Source of the DNA: Amycolatopsis sacchari
GTDB lineage: Bacteria > Actinomycetota > Actinomycetes > Mycobacteriales > Pseudonocardiaceae
Assembly (NCBI RefSeq): GCF_900114035.1
Contig: NZ_FORP01000010.1
Coordinates: 1 to 64,000, forward strand
Length of the DNA stretch: 64,000 nt
Direction of reading: 5' to 3'
In this document: positions 42,520 through 51,065 of the stretch, piece by piece
Layout of the letters: each line of letters starts with the position of its first letter
Position numbering within the stretch: the stretch's first letter is position 1
Notes under the pieces: model-generated
Database searches by the model: none
What the model was told of the DNA's origin: nothing
The model's input: the letters and a program-made list of their open reading frames with translations, nothing else
Translations under genes and position numbers: made by a program

Positions 42520-43751
42520 AACAACGTCCGTACCGTTCCACAAAGGACATACCTGTCGTCGAACACCGGCACCAGCCGCCACTTGTCGAACGTGGTGCAC
42601 GGGCGCGACACGCCGAAGGCGACCCGGTCCCCCACCGCCAGCTCGCCGCCGCGGAAGTGGGCGTGCTGGTCGTTGAGCGCGATCAGCCCGCCGGGCGGAG
42701 CCGGTTCGATCTCGTGCGTGTCGCGGCGGATCCGGTGCAGTGGCACGGGAAATCCCGCGTCGACGCCGGTGTCGCGCTTGCCGAAGTCCAGGATCGCCAG
42801 CCCCGGCTCGGGGCAGGACAGCACGCGGCTCCACAGCTCCAGGCTCGGGCGCAACGGCAGCGTGCGGTACTCCGTGCCCACGATCGTCCGGTAGTCCTCG
42901 TAGACGAGGGAGTCGTGGGTGACGTAGCAGCCGCTGCGCAGCACCACGCGGATCGCCCGCCCGGCCTGCCACCTGGGACCCAGCTCGTCGACGACCACCT
43001 CCGGGAACGCGCTGCCCCCGACCGTCACGACGAACTCCCCGTTCCCCGCGAGCTCGTCGGCGGCGTCCCGCAACCGGCGCAGGTAGCCGCGGACGTTCGC
43101 GAGCAGCTCCGCGGCCGGGGTGCCGCCGATGATGCCCTCGAAGCCACCGATCCCCGCCAGCTCCAAAGCTTCCGACGCACGGACGCGTTCCGCGAGCGAC
43201 CGCAGCGCCGCGAGGTCCCGCACCCCGGTCCGGCCACCGGGCACACCGAGCTCCACCAGCACCGGGAGCGGACGGGTGCGCTGCCCCAGCTCCTTTTCGA
43301 GGAGCTCGACCCCGTCGAGGGAGTCGACGTAGCAGTAGCACGTGAACCCGGGATCGCGCGCCAGCTCGGCACCGAGCCAGCGGATCGCCTGCGGGTCGGT
43401 CAGTTCGTTGGCGAGCACGATCCGGCGGGCGCCCAGTGAGCGGAACGCCCTGACCTGGCTCGGCGAGGCGAGCGTCAGCGCCCACGCCCCGCGTTCGAGC
43501 TGCGCCTCGGCGATCTCCGGCGACATCGTCGTCTTGACGTGCGGGGCGAGCGCGAGCCCGTGCTCCCGGCAGAACCGGGCCATCGTGGCGAGGTTGTGGT
43601 CGAGCGCGGAACGCCGGAGCGCCAGCACCGGGGTCAGGAAGTCGTCCAGGGTGGCGCTCAGCGCGGCCGCGGGCCTGCCGACGGCGTCGAACGGGAAGGC
43701 CTTGTCCCGCGCGGTGATCGTGATCTCGGGGAGGTCGAGCACCCGCGTCAC
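42516..43751 (-). CDS. D-serine dehydratase/D-threonine aldolase-like PLP enzyme with altered zinc site
   Basis: A 411-residue fold-type III enzyme. The alanine-racemase-like N-terminal barrel has the PLP lysine in LAPHVKTTMSPEI, and the C-terminal D-ser_dehydrat domain has LNDQHAHF and RPCTTFDKW. In zinc-dependent D-serine dehydratases the last motif is HxC, both ligands to zinc; here it is Arg-Pro-Cys (CGC codon), so one ligand is replaced. It probably acts on a D-amino acid or D-3-hydroxy-amino acid. The GTG at 43751 overlaps the AraC stop by 4 bases, so AraC gene and enzyme form one unit behind a palindromic operator. Confidence 0.78.
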   Translation of the reverse strand: MTRVLDLPEITITARDKAFPFDAVGRPAAALSATLDDFLTPVLALRRSALDHNLATMARFCREHGLALAPHVKTTMSPEIAEAQLERGAWALTLASPSQVRAFRSLGARRIVLANELTDPQAIRWLGAELARDPGFTCYCYVDSLDGVELLEKELGQRTRPLPVLVELGVPGGRTGVRDLAALRSLAERVRASEALELAGIGGFEGIIGGTPAAELLANVRGYLRRLRDAADELAGNGEFVVTVGGSAFPEVVVDELGPRWQAGRAIRVVLRSGCYVTHDSLVYEDYRTIVGTEYRTLPLRPSLELWSRVLSCPEPGLAILDFGKRDTGVDAGFPVPLHRIRRDTHEIEPAPPGGLIALNDQHAHFRGGELAVGDRVAFGVSRPCTTFDKWRLVPVFDDRYVLCGTVRTLF

Positions 43752-44650
43752 TCCACCCTGCCGCGGCGCGCCGTCTCCCACGGCCACTCGGCGAACCGCT
43801 CGACGTACCACTTGTTGAACTGGGCGTTGTCGCGGAAGCCGCACCGCTCGGCGGCGGCGCGGACCGAGGGCTGCTCGCCACGCAGCAGGAACCGGCGCAC
43901 GCAGTCCAGCCGCACCCCGCGCAGGTACTCGTGCGGCAGGCAGCCGTCCTCCTGGAACGCGCCGGTCAGCTCGGCGAGCGTGGCCCCGGCGAGCTGCGCG
44001 TAGTACGTCATCGACCGGCCGGAGAACGGGTCGGAGTCCATCAGCACCTTGACGAACGCCACCAGCTCCGCCGAATCCCAGCCGCCGCGCCGCAGCCCGC
44101 CCGAGAACTGGTGCGGCTGGTTGCGCACGACCCAGTCGACGAGCACCTCCTCGGCGTGGCGCGTCAGGCGGTCACCGGGCGGGCCGGTGAGCAGCCGGCG
44201 CACGCTCTTGGCCAGCGGGCCGGCATCACCGAGCAGGCTGCGCACGAGCGGCCGGAACGACACGATGCCCTCGGGCGGGAACGCCAGCAGCGGGGCGAGC
44301 CGCGCCCGCAGCAGGTCTGGGCGGATGCGGATCACGCGGAACAGCGAGCCGCTCGCACACCGGATCGTGCTCAGCTGCTCCGGTGACGCCGCGACCACGG
44401 CACCGCTGCCGAGTTCGAGATAGCGCTTTCCGTGCCGGCACACCAACCGTCCACGGAAGACGATGAGGAGGAAGTAGTCCGGTTGCGGGCCTTGGAGTTC
44501 TATCGTCGCGTCACACGTGTAGGCCAGGGTGCCCACGACGAGCCGCGGGCCGGCCAGCGCGGTCACGCGCACCTCCAGCCGCTGCCCGCGCTCGACCCGG
44601 ACGAGGTGCGGGCCCAGCACCCGCGCCGCGTCGTGCTCCTCGTCTGTCAT
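43748..44650 (-). CDS. AraC-family regulator coupled to the D-serine-dehydratase-like gene
   Basis: A 300-residue regulator with a cupin-like sensor domain (about 20-120; VFRGRLVCRHGKRYLEL) and a C-terminal AraC HTH pair (about 195-295; EYLRGVRLDCVRRFLL, AAERCGFRDNAQFNKWY). It is the first gene of a unit with the PLP enzyme. Twenty-one to 36 bases before its start lies TGGAACGGCCGTTTCA, which matches the putative IclR operator seen at 17,927 and 53,081, so it may be under a second regulator. Confidence 0.85.
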   Translation of the reverse strand: MTDEEHDAARVLGPHLVRVERGQRLEVRVTALAGPRLVVGTLAYTCDATIELQGPQPDYFLLIVFRGRLVCRHGKRYLELGSGAVVAASPEQLSTIRCASGSLFRVIRIRPDLLRARLAPLLAFPPEGIVSFRPLVRSLLGDAGPLAKSVRRLLTGPPGDRLTRHAEEVLVDWVVRNQPHQFSGGLRRGGWDSAELVAFVKVLMDSDPFSGRSMTYYAQLAGATLAELTGAFQEDGCLPHEYLRGVRLDCVRRFLLRGEQPSVRAAAERCGFRDNAQFNKWYVERFAEWPWETARRGRVE

Positions 44651-44670
44651 GGCGTCACGTTCTTTTCGTC

Positions 44671-44686
44671 TGGAACGGCCGTTTCA
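44671..44686 (-). promoter_or_regulatory. Putative IclR-type operator (site B)
   Basis: TGGAACGGCCGTTTCA, palindromic except one pair. On the minus strand a TATCGT hexamer lies 8 bases upstream of it, so the site sits just after a likely -10 box and before the AraC start. Confidence 0.55.
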
Positions 44687-44733
44687 TTTCTCACGATAGT
44701 CAGCGCGCCAGCGGCCAGTCAACGCCCCGGCAC

Positions 44734-45702
44734 TCAGGAATACCGGGTCTGCTGCGGGGTTTCGCCGAACTCGCGGTAGTACCACTTGCTGAAACCGGGT
44801 TCGGTGAAACCCCAGCGCTCCGCGACGGACTCCACCGTGACGTCCCCCGGCTCGGCCCAGCGCAACGCGAGGTACGCCCGGCGCATGCGCACGTGGTAGA
44901 GGTAGCCCGGGATCGACTGGGACAGCCTGCTGCGGAACGCCTCGTCGAGCGCCCGCGTGCTGATGTCGAGGTCACGCGCCAGCGAGCCCTCGGTGTGCGC
45001 CTCCTCCGGCGTGCTTTCCAGGATGTCGATCGCGCGACGCAGCGTGTACGGCGGCGCCGGCAGCGGGCGGGTCTCGAGCACCGCGCTGTAGCTGTTCGGC
45101 TGCACGCGCAGCAGCCCGACGGCCAGGCTCTCCTGGAAGTGCCCCTCCCACAACCGCCTGCGGAACCCGTGCTCCGGATTGCTCGCGCGGCGGACGTAGG
45201 TCAGCAGGAAGTCCACCCAGCGCCGCTGCCGCGCGCCCTGGCAGTCCAGCCCGAGTTCGAACCTCAGCGGCCAGGGGACGTACCCGCCGAGCAGATCGCT
45301 GAGCACGCCCTGCAGGAAGGGCCACGAGAGCTTGGTCAGCAACAACCGCGCGTCGGCGGACAGGCGCATGCTCAGCGGTTCGGTGTTCCGGCTGATGAGC
45401 ATCCGGTCCGGAGTGGACAGTAGTTTTTCGGACCCCGAGGTGATGGTCGCGCACCCGGCGATCGGGACCTGGAGCGCGATGAAGTCGTGCGTCAGCCCCG
45501 GATCGACCGCGACGGCCGCGCCGTAGTGGACGTAGTTGAGCACGACGTTGCCCAGCGCCAGCGAGTTCATCTCGGCGTCGATCCGCGCGTCGCGTTCGAG
45601 GGTCACGACGTCGTGGGGACACAGGATGCGACTCATCTCGTCACGTACGTGGTCCAGGTCACCGGAACGGAAGAGCCGATGACCTTGTAAGGGCAATGCC
45701 AT
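44734..45702 (-). CDS. AraC-family transcriptional regulator
   Basis: A 322-residue AraC protein with an AraC_binding_2 sensor domain (about 25-195) and the DNA-binding pair at the end (LDISTRALDEAFRSRLSQSI; VAERWGFTEPGFSKWYYREFG). It is paralogous to the AraC gene at 36.8-37.8 kb. The ATG at 45702 has GGGAG upstream and is preferred to a hydrophobic 29-residue extension. It stands between the AraC/PLP-enzyme unit and the GlcDF operon. A 9-bp inverted repeat lies upstream. Confidence 0.85.
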   Translation of the reverse strand: MALPLQGHRLFRSGDLDHVRDEMSRILCPHDVVTLERDARIDAEMNSLALGNVVLNYVHYGAAVAVDPGLTHDFIALQVPIAGCATITSGSEKLLSTPDRMLISRNTEPLSMRLSADARLLLTKLSWPFLQGVLSDLLGGYVPWPLRFELGLDCQGARQRRWVDFLLTYVRRASNPEHGFRRRLWEGHFQESLAVGLLRVQPNSYSAVLETRPLPAPPYTLRRAIDILESTPEEAHTEGSLARDLDISTRALDEAFRSRLSQSIPGYLYHVRMRRAYLALRWAEPGDVTVESVAERWGFTEPGFSKWYYREFGETPQQTRYS

Positions 45703-45757
45703 TTCTCCCTGTACCTCCGTCGCGCGCGAGTTCGGGGCTCTCGGCTCGAGGACTAGG

Positions 45758-45835
45758 TTCGGTAGCAGCACAATCAAGAGAAGAATCACATACTACGCCG
45801 AACCGGCTAGGAAACAAGGAGTTTCGGCTACCGAA
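45758..45835. promoter_or_regulatory. Inverted repeat upstream of AraC gene
   Basis: TTCGGTAGC (45758-45766) and GCTACCGAA (45827-45835): perfect 9-bp arms 60 bases apart, in the AT-richer interval between the AraC start and the end of the GlcF gene. The long spacing would suit two monomer sites with looping. Purely positional evidence. Confidence 0.3.
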
Positions 45836-45883
45836 AGTAGGCCGGGCACCCGTCCGTGGCGGATTTCTCCGCTTGTTTCCCGT

Positions 45884-46921
45884 TCAATTCCCCGCCAGCC
45901 TGAGCAATTCCGCCAGGTGCAGCGCCTTGACCGGTGTTCCACGCAGGCCCTGCCGCAACTGGCGCAGGCAGCCGGGGTTCACCGCCACCACGTAGTCCAC
46001 CCCGGCCGATTCGATCTCCGCGAGCTTCGGCGCCAGCACCTCGCGGCTGTCCGCGGGCCGCAGGAGCGAATACGTTCCCGCCGCACCACAACAACTCCCC
46101 GCGTTCGGCAGCTCGACGTAATCGGCCACCGCTTTGATCAATTCACGCGGTTCGCGCGTCACGCCCATTCCGTTGCGCAGGTGGCAGGAATCCTGCAAAG
46201 CCACCCGCGCCCGCCTGCCGTCCACCCGCACTTCCCCGTCCGGCCACGCGTTCCGTTCGACGAGCCATTCGCTGAACTCCTTCACGCGGTCCCGGCCGAG
46301 GTGCGCGGTCAGGTGCGCGGCACAGCCACCGGCGGTGGTGACGATCGTTCCGGGTAAGCGCTTTCCGAGTTCCCGCGCCAGTTCGGCGCCACGGCCGGAT
46401 TCGCCGTTGTGCGCGTGCAGCGCGCCGCAACAACCCTGGTTCGCGGGGACGTTCAAATCCGGCGCGATGCGCAGCGCCGCCCGGCTCACCGCCGGGTACA
46501 GGCCGCGCTCGACACAGCCCAGCATCAACGACTCCGCCCGCCCGCGTGCGCGCGCGTGGCGGCGCACGAGGCCCTGCAACCGCAGCAGCCACCGCCGCGC
46601 CACGACCGCCATCAGCACGCGCGCGAGCCACGGCCGGTCACGGCCCCGCCACTGGTGGTCGCGCCACTGTTCGAGCAGGTTGCCGTACTGCACGCCGGCC
46701 GGGCACACCGGTTCGCAAGCCCGGCAGCCGAGGCAGAACGACGACTGTTCCACCAGCGTCGGGTCATCCGGTTCGAGCTGCCCGGTTTCCAGCGCGCGCA
46801 TGAGCGTGATCCGGCCGCGTGGCGAGGACGCTTCCTCGCCCGTCAAGGCGTACGTCGGGCAGGCGGGCAGGCAGAAACCGCAGGAGATGCAGCGCTCGAG
46901 CAGCTCGTCGTCGAAGATCAC
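45884..46921 (-). CDS. glcF: Glycolate/2-hydroxyacid oxidase iron-sulfur subunit (GlcF-like)
   Basis: A 345-residue protein with two [4Fe-4S] ferredoxin motifs (CISCGFCLPACP, CLGCRACEPVCP) in the first 80 residues and two CCG domains (GCCGALHAHNGE, GSCCGAAGTYS). This is the electron-transfer subunit that works with a GlcD-type flavoprotein to oxidise a 2-hydroxyacid into the respiratory chain. The GTG overlaps the glcD stop codon by 4 bases. It is the last gene of the operon read from about 50.8 kb down. Confidence 0.87.
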   Translation of the reverse strand: MIFDDELLERCISCGFCLPACPTYALTGEEASSPRGRITLMRALETGQLEPDDPTLVEQSSFCLGCRACEPVCPAGVQYGNLLEQWRDHQWRGRDRPWLARVLMAVVARRWLLRLQGLVRRHARARGRAESLMLGCVERGLYPAVSRAALRIAPDLNVPANQGCCGALHAHNGESGRGAELARELGKRLPGTIVTTAGGCAAHLTAHLGRDRVKEFSEWLVERNAWPDGEVRVDGRRARVALQDSCHLRNGMGVTREPRELIKAVADYVELPNAGSCCGAAGTYSLLRPADSREVLAPKLAEIESAGVDYVVAVNPGCLRQLRQGLRGTPVKALHLAELLRLAGN

Positions 46922-48300
46922 GAGCCGACCTTCCCGGGGTTGAGGATGCCGGCGGGGTCGAAGGCGGACTTGATGCGGCCCAGCAGGCGCAGCTGGTCGG
47001 TGCCCAGCCGGTCGGCGAGGAACGGCAGTTTCGCCGCACCCACCCCGTGTTCGCCGGTGATCGTGCCGTCGAGCCTGATCGCCGCCGCGAAGATCTCCGC
47101 GAACGCCTTGTGCGCGCGGTCCACCGCCGCACCGTCGTCAGGGTCGAGCACGCACGTCGGGTGCAGGTTGCCGTCCCCGGCGTGCCCGAACGTCGCGAAG
47201 CGCAGGGCGTAGCGCGCGGCGATTTCGTTGATCTGGTCGACCATCGCGGCCAGTTTCGGGCGCGGCACCGTGACGTCCTCGAGGATCGTCAGCGGAGCGA
47301 GCCGGGACAGGGCGGGCAGGGAACACCGGCGCGCGGCGAGCAGCGCGTCGGAACGGGCGACGTCCTCGGCGAGCGTCACTTCCAGCGCACCGGCCTCCGT
47401 GCAGATCTTCCGCAGCCGCACCAGGTTTCCCGCGACCACCTCGATCGGCCCGTCGTCGCCGAACAGCAGCAGCGCCCCGGCGTCCTGGCGCAGGCCGAGC
47501 CGCGCGAAGTCCTCCACCGCGCTGATGCAGTTCTGGTCCAGGAACTCCAGCGTGGCCGGCACGATGCCGGCGGACAGGATCGCCGTGACGGCGCGGCAGG
47601 TGTCGGACAGCGTTTCGAAGTACGCCACGCCCGTGCCCGTCTCGGCGGGTTTCGGCAGCAGCGCCACCGTCGCCTCGGTGATCACCGCGAGCGTGCCTTC
47701 GGAACCGGTGAGCAGCCGCGTGAGGTCGTAACCCGCGACGTCCTTCCACAGCCTGCCGCCGGTCCGGATGACCTCTCCGGTCGGCAGCACCGCCTCCAGG
47801 CCCAGCACGTAGTTCCGCGTCACGCCGTACTTCAGCCCCCGCAGCCCGCCCGCGCAGGTCGCGATGTTGCCGCCGACCGTGGACGTGGTGCGGCTGCCCG
47901 GATCCGGCGCGTACAGCAGGTCCCTCGCCCCGGCGGCGTCGGCGAGCCGGGCCGTGGTGACGCCCGGCTGCACCCTGGCGAGCAGCTCCTCGTTGCTGAT
48001 TTCGAGGATCCGCGTCATCCGCGTCAGTGCGAGCACGATGCCGCCCGCGAGCGGGACCGTCGCGGCGCACAGGTTGGACCCGGCGCCGCGGGGCACCACG
48101 GGAACCCGGTGCTCGGTCGCGAGCCGCAGCACGGCGGCGACCTGCTCGGTGGTCCTGGGCAGCACGACGACGTCCGGCCTGCCCTCGAACAACGGGGTCG
48201 CGTCGCGGCCGTACACCGCCAGTTCACCGGGGGCGAGTCGCACGCCGTCGAAGCCCACGATGTCGGTGAGCGCGTCTACGACTCCGTCGGGCAGCTCCAT
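46918..48300 (-). CDS. glcD: FAD-linked 2-hydroxyacid oxidase/dehydrogenase (GlcD-like)
   Basis: A 460-residue flavoprotein. The FAD_binding_4 domain includes VVPRGAGSNLCAATVPLAGG and STVGGNIATCAGGLRGLKYG; the FAD-oxidase C domain has FGHAGDGNLHP and GTITGEHGVG. It oxidises glycolate, D-lactate or a related 2-hydroxyacid and passes electrons to GlcF. GlcE is not present, and the two-subunit form is common in actinobacteria. The ATG overlaps the FAH-gene stop by 1 base. Confidence 0.88.
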   Translation of the reverse strand: MELPDGVVDALTDIVGFDGVRLAPGELAVYGRDATPLFEGRPDVVVLPRTTEQVAAVLRLATEHRVPVVPRGAGSNLCAATVPLAGGIVLALTRMTRILEISNEELLARVQPGVTTARLADAAGARDLLYAPDPGSRTTSTVGGNIATCAGGLRGLKYGVTRNYVLGLEAVLPTGEVIRTGGRLWKDVAGYDLTRLLTGSEGTLAVITEATVALLPKPAETGTGVAYFETLSDTCRAVTAILSAGIVPATLEFLDQNCISAVEDFARLGLRQDAGALLLFGDDGPIEVVAGNLVRLRKICTEAGALEVTLAEDVARSDALLAARRCSLPALSRLAPLTILEDVTVPRPKLAAMVDQINEIAARYALRFATFGHAGDGNLHPTCVLDPDDGAAVDRAHKAFAEIFAAAIRLDGTITGEHGVGAAKLPFLADRLGTDQLRLLGRIKSAFDPAGILNPGKVGS

Positions 48301-49148
48301 CAGGCCTGTCCGCACACGGTCCGCTGCCGCCCGAGCCCGGCGACCTCGATCTCCACGACGTCGCCCGCGCGCAGGTACGGGTAGCGGCCGGACAGCGCCA
48401 CGCCCTCGGGGGTGCCGGTGTTGAGCAGGTCCCCCGGTTCGAGCACGAGGAACTGGGACAGGTGCCAGATGATCTCGGCGACGCCGAAGATCATGTCCGA
48501 GGTCTTGGAGTCCTGGCGCGGTTCGCCGTTCACCCACGACCGGATCTCGAGCACCTGCGGATCGGCCACCTCGTGCGCGGGCACGAACCACGGGCCCACG
48601 GGGTTGAACGTCTCGCAGCACTTGCCCTTGGCCCACTGCCCGCCGGGGCGGCCGAGCTGGAAGGCGCGTTCCGACACGTCGTTCGACGTGACGTACCCGG
48701 CCACGCAGGCGCGCGCCTCGTCGAGGCTTTCCAGGTACCGCGCGCGTTTCCCGATGACGACGCCGAGTTCGGCCTCCCAGTCCGTCTTCTCCGACGCCCG
48801 CGGGATCAGCACCTCGTCGTACGGTCCGACGACGGTGTTGGGCGACTTGTGGAACAGGATCGGCTCGGACGGCGGCGCGTCCCCGGATTCGGCCGCGTGG
48901 GCGGCGTAGTTCTGCCCGATGCACAGCACCGCCCCCGGGCGCGCGATCGGCGCCCCGATCCGCAGGCCGAGGATGTCGGTCTCCCGCAACTCCCCCGAAT
49001 CCAGCGCGATCCGCGCCCGCCGCGGCCCGTCCTGCGCGAAGAACACGCCGTCGATGTCCGGCGTCAGCGGCGTCAGGTCGTAGTACCGGCCGTCCTCCAG
49101 CAGCACCGGCCGCTCCTCACCCGGCGGCCCGACCCTGAGCAACTTCAT
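48300..49148 (-). CDS. Fumarylacetoacetate hydrolase (FAH) family protein
   Basis: A 282-residue FAH-fold enzyme with the metal site residues in DWEAELGVVIGK (E, E) and YVTSNDVSERAFQ (D), plus LCIGQNYAAHAAESG at the start of the domain. Relatives cleave or hydrate 2-oxo acids, for example 2,4-diketo-3-deoxy-L-fuconate, ureidoglycolate or acylpyruvates. In this operon it lies between RidA/aminotransferase and GlcDF genes, consistent with breakdown of a keto acid formed by transamination. The exact substrate is unknown. Confidence 0.85.
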   Translation of the reverse strand: MKLLRVGPPGEERPVLLEDGRYYDLTPLTPDIDGVFFAQDGPRRARIALDSGELRETDILGLRIGAPIARPGAVLCIGQNYAAHAAESGDAPPSEPILFHKSPNTVVGPYDEVLIPRASEKTDWEAELGVVIGKRARYLESLDEARACVAGYVTSNDVSERAFQLGRPGGQWAKGKCCETFNPVGPWFVPAHEVADPQVLEIRSWVNGEPRQDSKTSDMIFGVAEIIWHLSQFLVLEPGDLLNTGTPEGVALSGRYPYLRAGDVVEIEVAGLGRQRTVCGQA

Positions 49149-49161
49149 CTGCCTCGTCCTT

Positions 49162-49533
49162 CTATCTGTCGTCCGAGTAGGCGACGACGTCGATTTCGAA
49201 CTTGATGCGGCTGCTCAGGCAGCCGGTCAGCGTGGTCCGCGCGGGCAGCGGGTCGCCGAAGTACTCGGGGTAGATCCGGTTGAACTCGGGCACGTCCTTG
49301 GCGTCGGTGACGTACGCACCCACCTTCACCACGTCCCGCAGCGTCAGGCCCGCGTCCGCGAGGATGCGCCGCACGTTCTCGATCGAACGGCGCATCTCCT
49401 CCTCGAACGTGCCCGGCACGATCGAGCCCGAGGCGTCCACCGAAGCCTGCCCCGAGACGAAGACGAACCCGCCCGCCTCGCGGTACGGGGAGAACCGCGT
49501 GGTGTGCCCGTCCTTCGACTGCGCGTGGGTCAT
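49162..49533 (-). CDS. RidA/YjgF-family protein
   Basis: A 123-residue RidA-type protein (FVFVSGQASVDASGSIVPG near residue 22, GLTLRDVVKVGAYVTD, PARTTLTGCL with the conserved Arg, and C-terminal KFEIDVVAYSDD). RidA hydrolyses reactive enamine/imine intermediates made by PLP enzymes. The ATG overlaps the aminotransferase stop by 4 bases, which fits clearing of 2-aminoacrylate-like products in this pathway. Deaminase activity on a specific imine is also possible in catabolic operons. Confidence 0.85.
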   Translation of the reverse strand: MTHAQSKDGHTTRFSPYREAGGFVFVSGQASVDASGSIVPGTFEEEMRRSIENVRRILADAGLTLRDVVKVGAYVTDAKDVPEFNRIYPEYFGDPLPARTTLTGCLSSRIKFEIDVVAYSDDR

Positions 49534-50810
49534 GCGCTGACCCACTGGGTGAGGGCCTTCTCGAACCGGGTCAGCGCGGCGTCCAGTTCCTTCGGGCCGT
49601 GCGCCGCCGACACGTACCAGACGCCGCGCCCCGCGACCCACAGGCCGTGCTCGACGAGGACGGGCACGAAGCGCTCGTACCGGGCGAGGTCGAGCTTCTG
49701 CAGCGAGCGGTAGTCCGTCACCTCGACGTCGCCGAACGAGACGTGGAACGCCGCCGGCAGCCCGGAAACCCGCAGCGGCAGGTTGCGGGCGAGCCCGATC
49801 TCCCTCAGCCCGGCCATGAGCGCGGTGCCGTGTTCGGCGACCCGCTCGTACGGCGGTTCGTCGATCAGCGTGCCGACCGACGCGACGACGGCCGCCATCG
49901 CCATGACCGACGCGTTGAACGTGCCGGAGTGGTTGACCTCACCCGTGCCGAAGCGCGCCATCAGGTCGGCGCGGCCGGCGAGTGCCGCGACCGGGAAGCC
50001 ACCCGCGATCGCCTTGCCGTAGGTCGCGAGGTCCGGCGTCACGCCGTAACGCTCGGTCGCGCCGCCGAGGCCGAGCCGGAAACCCGCGATCACCTCGTCG
50101 AAGATCAGCACGATGCCGTGCTCGTCGCACAGCCTCCGCACCTCCTCCAGGTACCCCGCGCGGGGTTCGATCACGCCGGCGTTGATCATGATCGGCTCCA
50201 TGATCACGGCGGCGACCTGCTCACCGTCCCGCCCGAGGACGTCCGCGAGCCGCTCGGCGTCGTTCCACGGCAGGATGATCGAGTCTTCGAGGTGGCTCGC
50301 GAGCTGCCCCCGGCTCGCCGGCCCCCACCGCCCGTCGCGCTCGCTGATCAGCACGTTGTCGAGCCAGCCGTGGTAGTGCCCCTCGAACCGCACGATCTTG
50401 GTGCGGCCGGTGACCGCCCGGGCGAGACGCAGCGCGGCCTGCACGGCCTCGGTGCCGGTCATGCTGAACCGGACGAGGTCCGCCCAGCCCAGCGCCTCCA
50501 GCACCAGTTCACCGGCGCGGACCTCGAGCTCGTGCTGCCCGCCGAAGATGACGCCGTCCTTGCAGGCGCGGAAAACAGCGTCGATCACGTGGCCCGGCGC
50601 GTGGCCGAGGAAGTTCGGCCCCTGGCCCAGCAGGTAGTCGACGTAGTCCTGCCCGTCGACGCTGTAGAGCCAGGCCCCCTGCGCGCGCTGGATGAAGTCA
50701 CGCGCCCCGGCCAGGCGGACGTTCGAATGCACGCCCCCGGGGGTGAGCCGCAACGCGCGGTTCCTCAGCTCGTCCGAACGCGGCGTACGCCCCGGCGCGT
50801 CATCAACCAT
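49530..50810 (-). CDS. Class III aminotransferase, glutamate-1-semialdehyde aminomutase-like
   Basis: A 426-residue fold-type I PLP enzyme. Motifs are LTPGGVHSNVR, MTGTEAVQAALRLAR, IVRFEGHYHGW, LIFDEVIAGFR and the PLP lysine in TYGKAIAGGFPV. Similarity to HemL is superficial: the gene is in a catabolic operon with RidA, FAH and GlcDF, so it more likely transaminates or racemises an omega- or beta-amino acid. It is first in the operon; the 255-base divergent interval with the IclR gene contains a palindrome of TGAAAC half-sites. Confidence 0.85.
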   Translation of the reverse strand: MVDDAPGRTPRSDELRNRALRLTPGGVHSNVRLAGARDFIQRAQGAWLYSVDGQDYVDYLLGQGPNFLGHAPGHVIDAVFRACKDGVIFGGQHELEVRAGELVLEALGWADLVRFSMTGTEAVQAALRLARAVTGRTKIVRFEGHYHGWLDNVLISERDGRWGPASRGQLASHLEDSIILPWNDAERLADVLGRDGEQVAAVIMEPIMINAGVIEPRAGYLEEVRRLCDEHGIVLIFDEVIAGFRLGLGGATERYGVTPDLATYGKAIAGGFPVAALAGRADLMARFGTGEVNHSGTFNASVMAMAAVVASVGTLIDEPPYERVAEHGTALMAGLREIGLARNLPLRVSGLPAAFHVSFGDVEVTDYRSLQKLDLARYERFVPVLVEHGLWVAGRGVWYVSAAHGPKELDAALTRFEKALTQWVSA

Positions 50811-50872
50811 CGAAGATCCCTTTCAACAGCCCGGAAATCGAAATCCCTGCCCGGCAGGCCGATCCGCGGTGA

Positions 50873-50889
50873 GTTTCACTAGATGAAAC
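50873..50889. promoter_or_regulatory. GTTTCA-N5-TGAAAC palindrome (site C)
   Basis: Perfect 6-bp arms with the same half-site as the other IclR-type candidates but in the opposite orientation, 63 bases before the aminotransferase start. On the minus strand the arm TGAAAC directly follows a CTAG, as at the other sites. Confidence 0.35.
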
Positions 50890-51024
50890 GCAAGATCTGT
50901 GTTCATTCAAGCTACGGCGAGTGGCCGAGAACAGTCAAGGGGGGCGAACACCGCCGACGGCCCCATACCACCGCCCGTTCCCGCCCGGCTCTGGCCCCCT
51001 GACATCGGCCTTCGCGGAGCGGTA

Positions 51025-51047
51025 GCATCTGAAACGCTCACGTTGAC
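51025..51047 (+). promoter_or_regulatory. Possible autoregulatory site of the IclR gene (site D)
   Basis: A TAGCAT hexamer (51025-51030) followed by TGAAACGCTCACGTTGA (51031-51047). The left half TGAAACG matches the other sites; the right half is degenerate. It lies 19 bases before the IclR start. Confidence 0.35.
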
Positions 51048-51065
51048 GGTCGAAATGAGGTAGCA

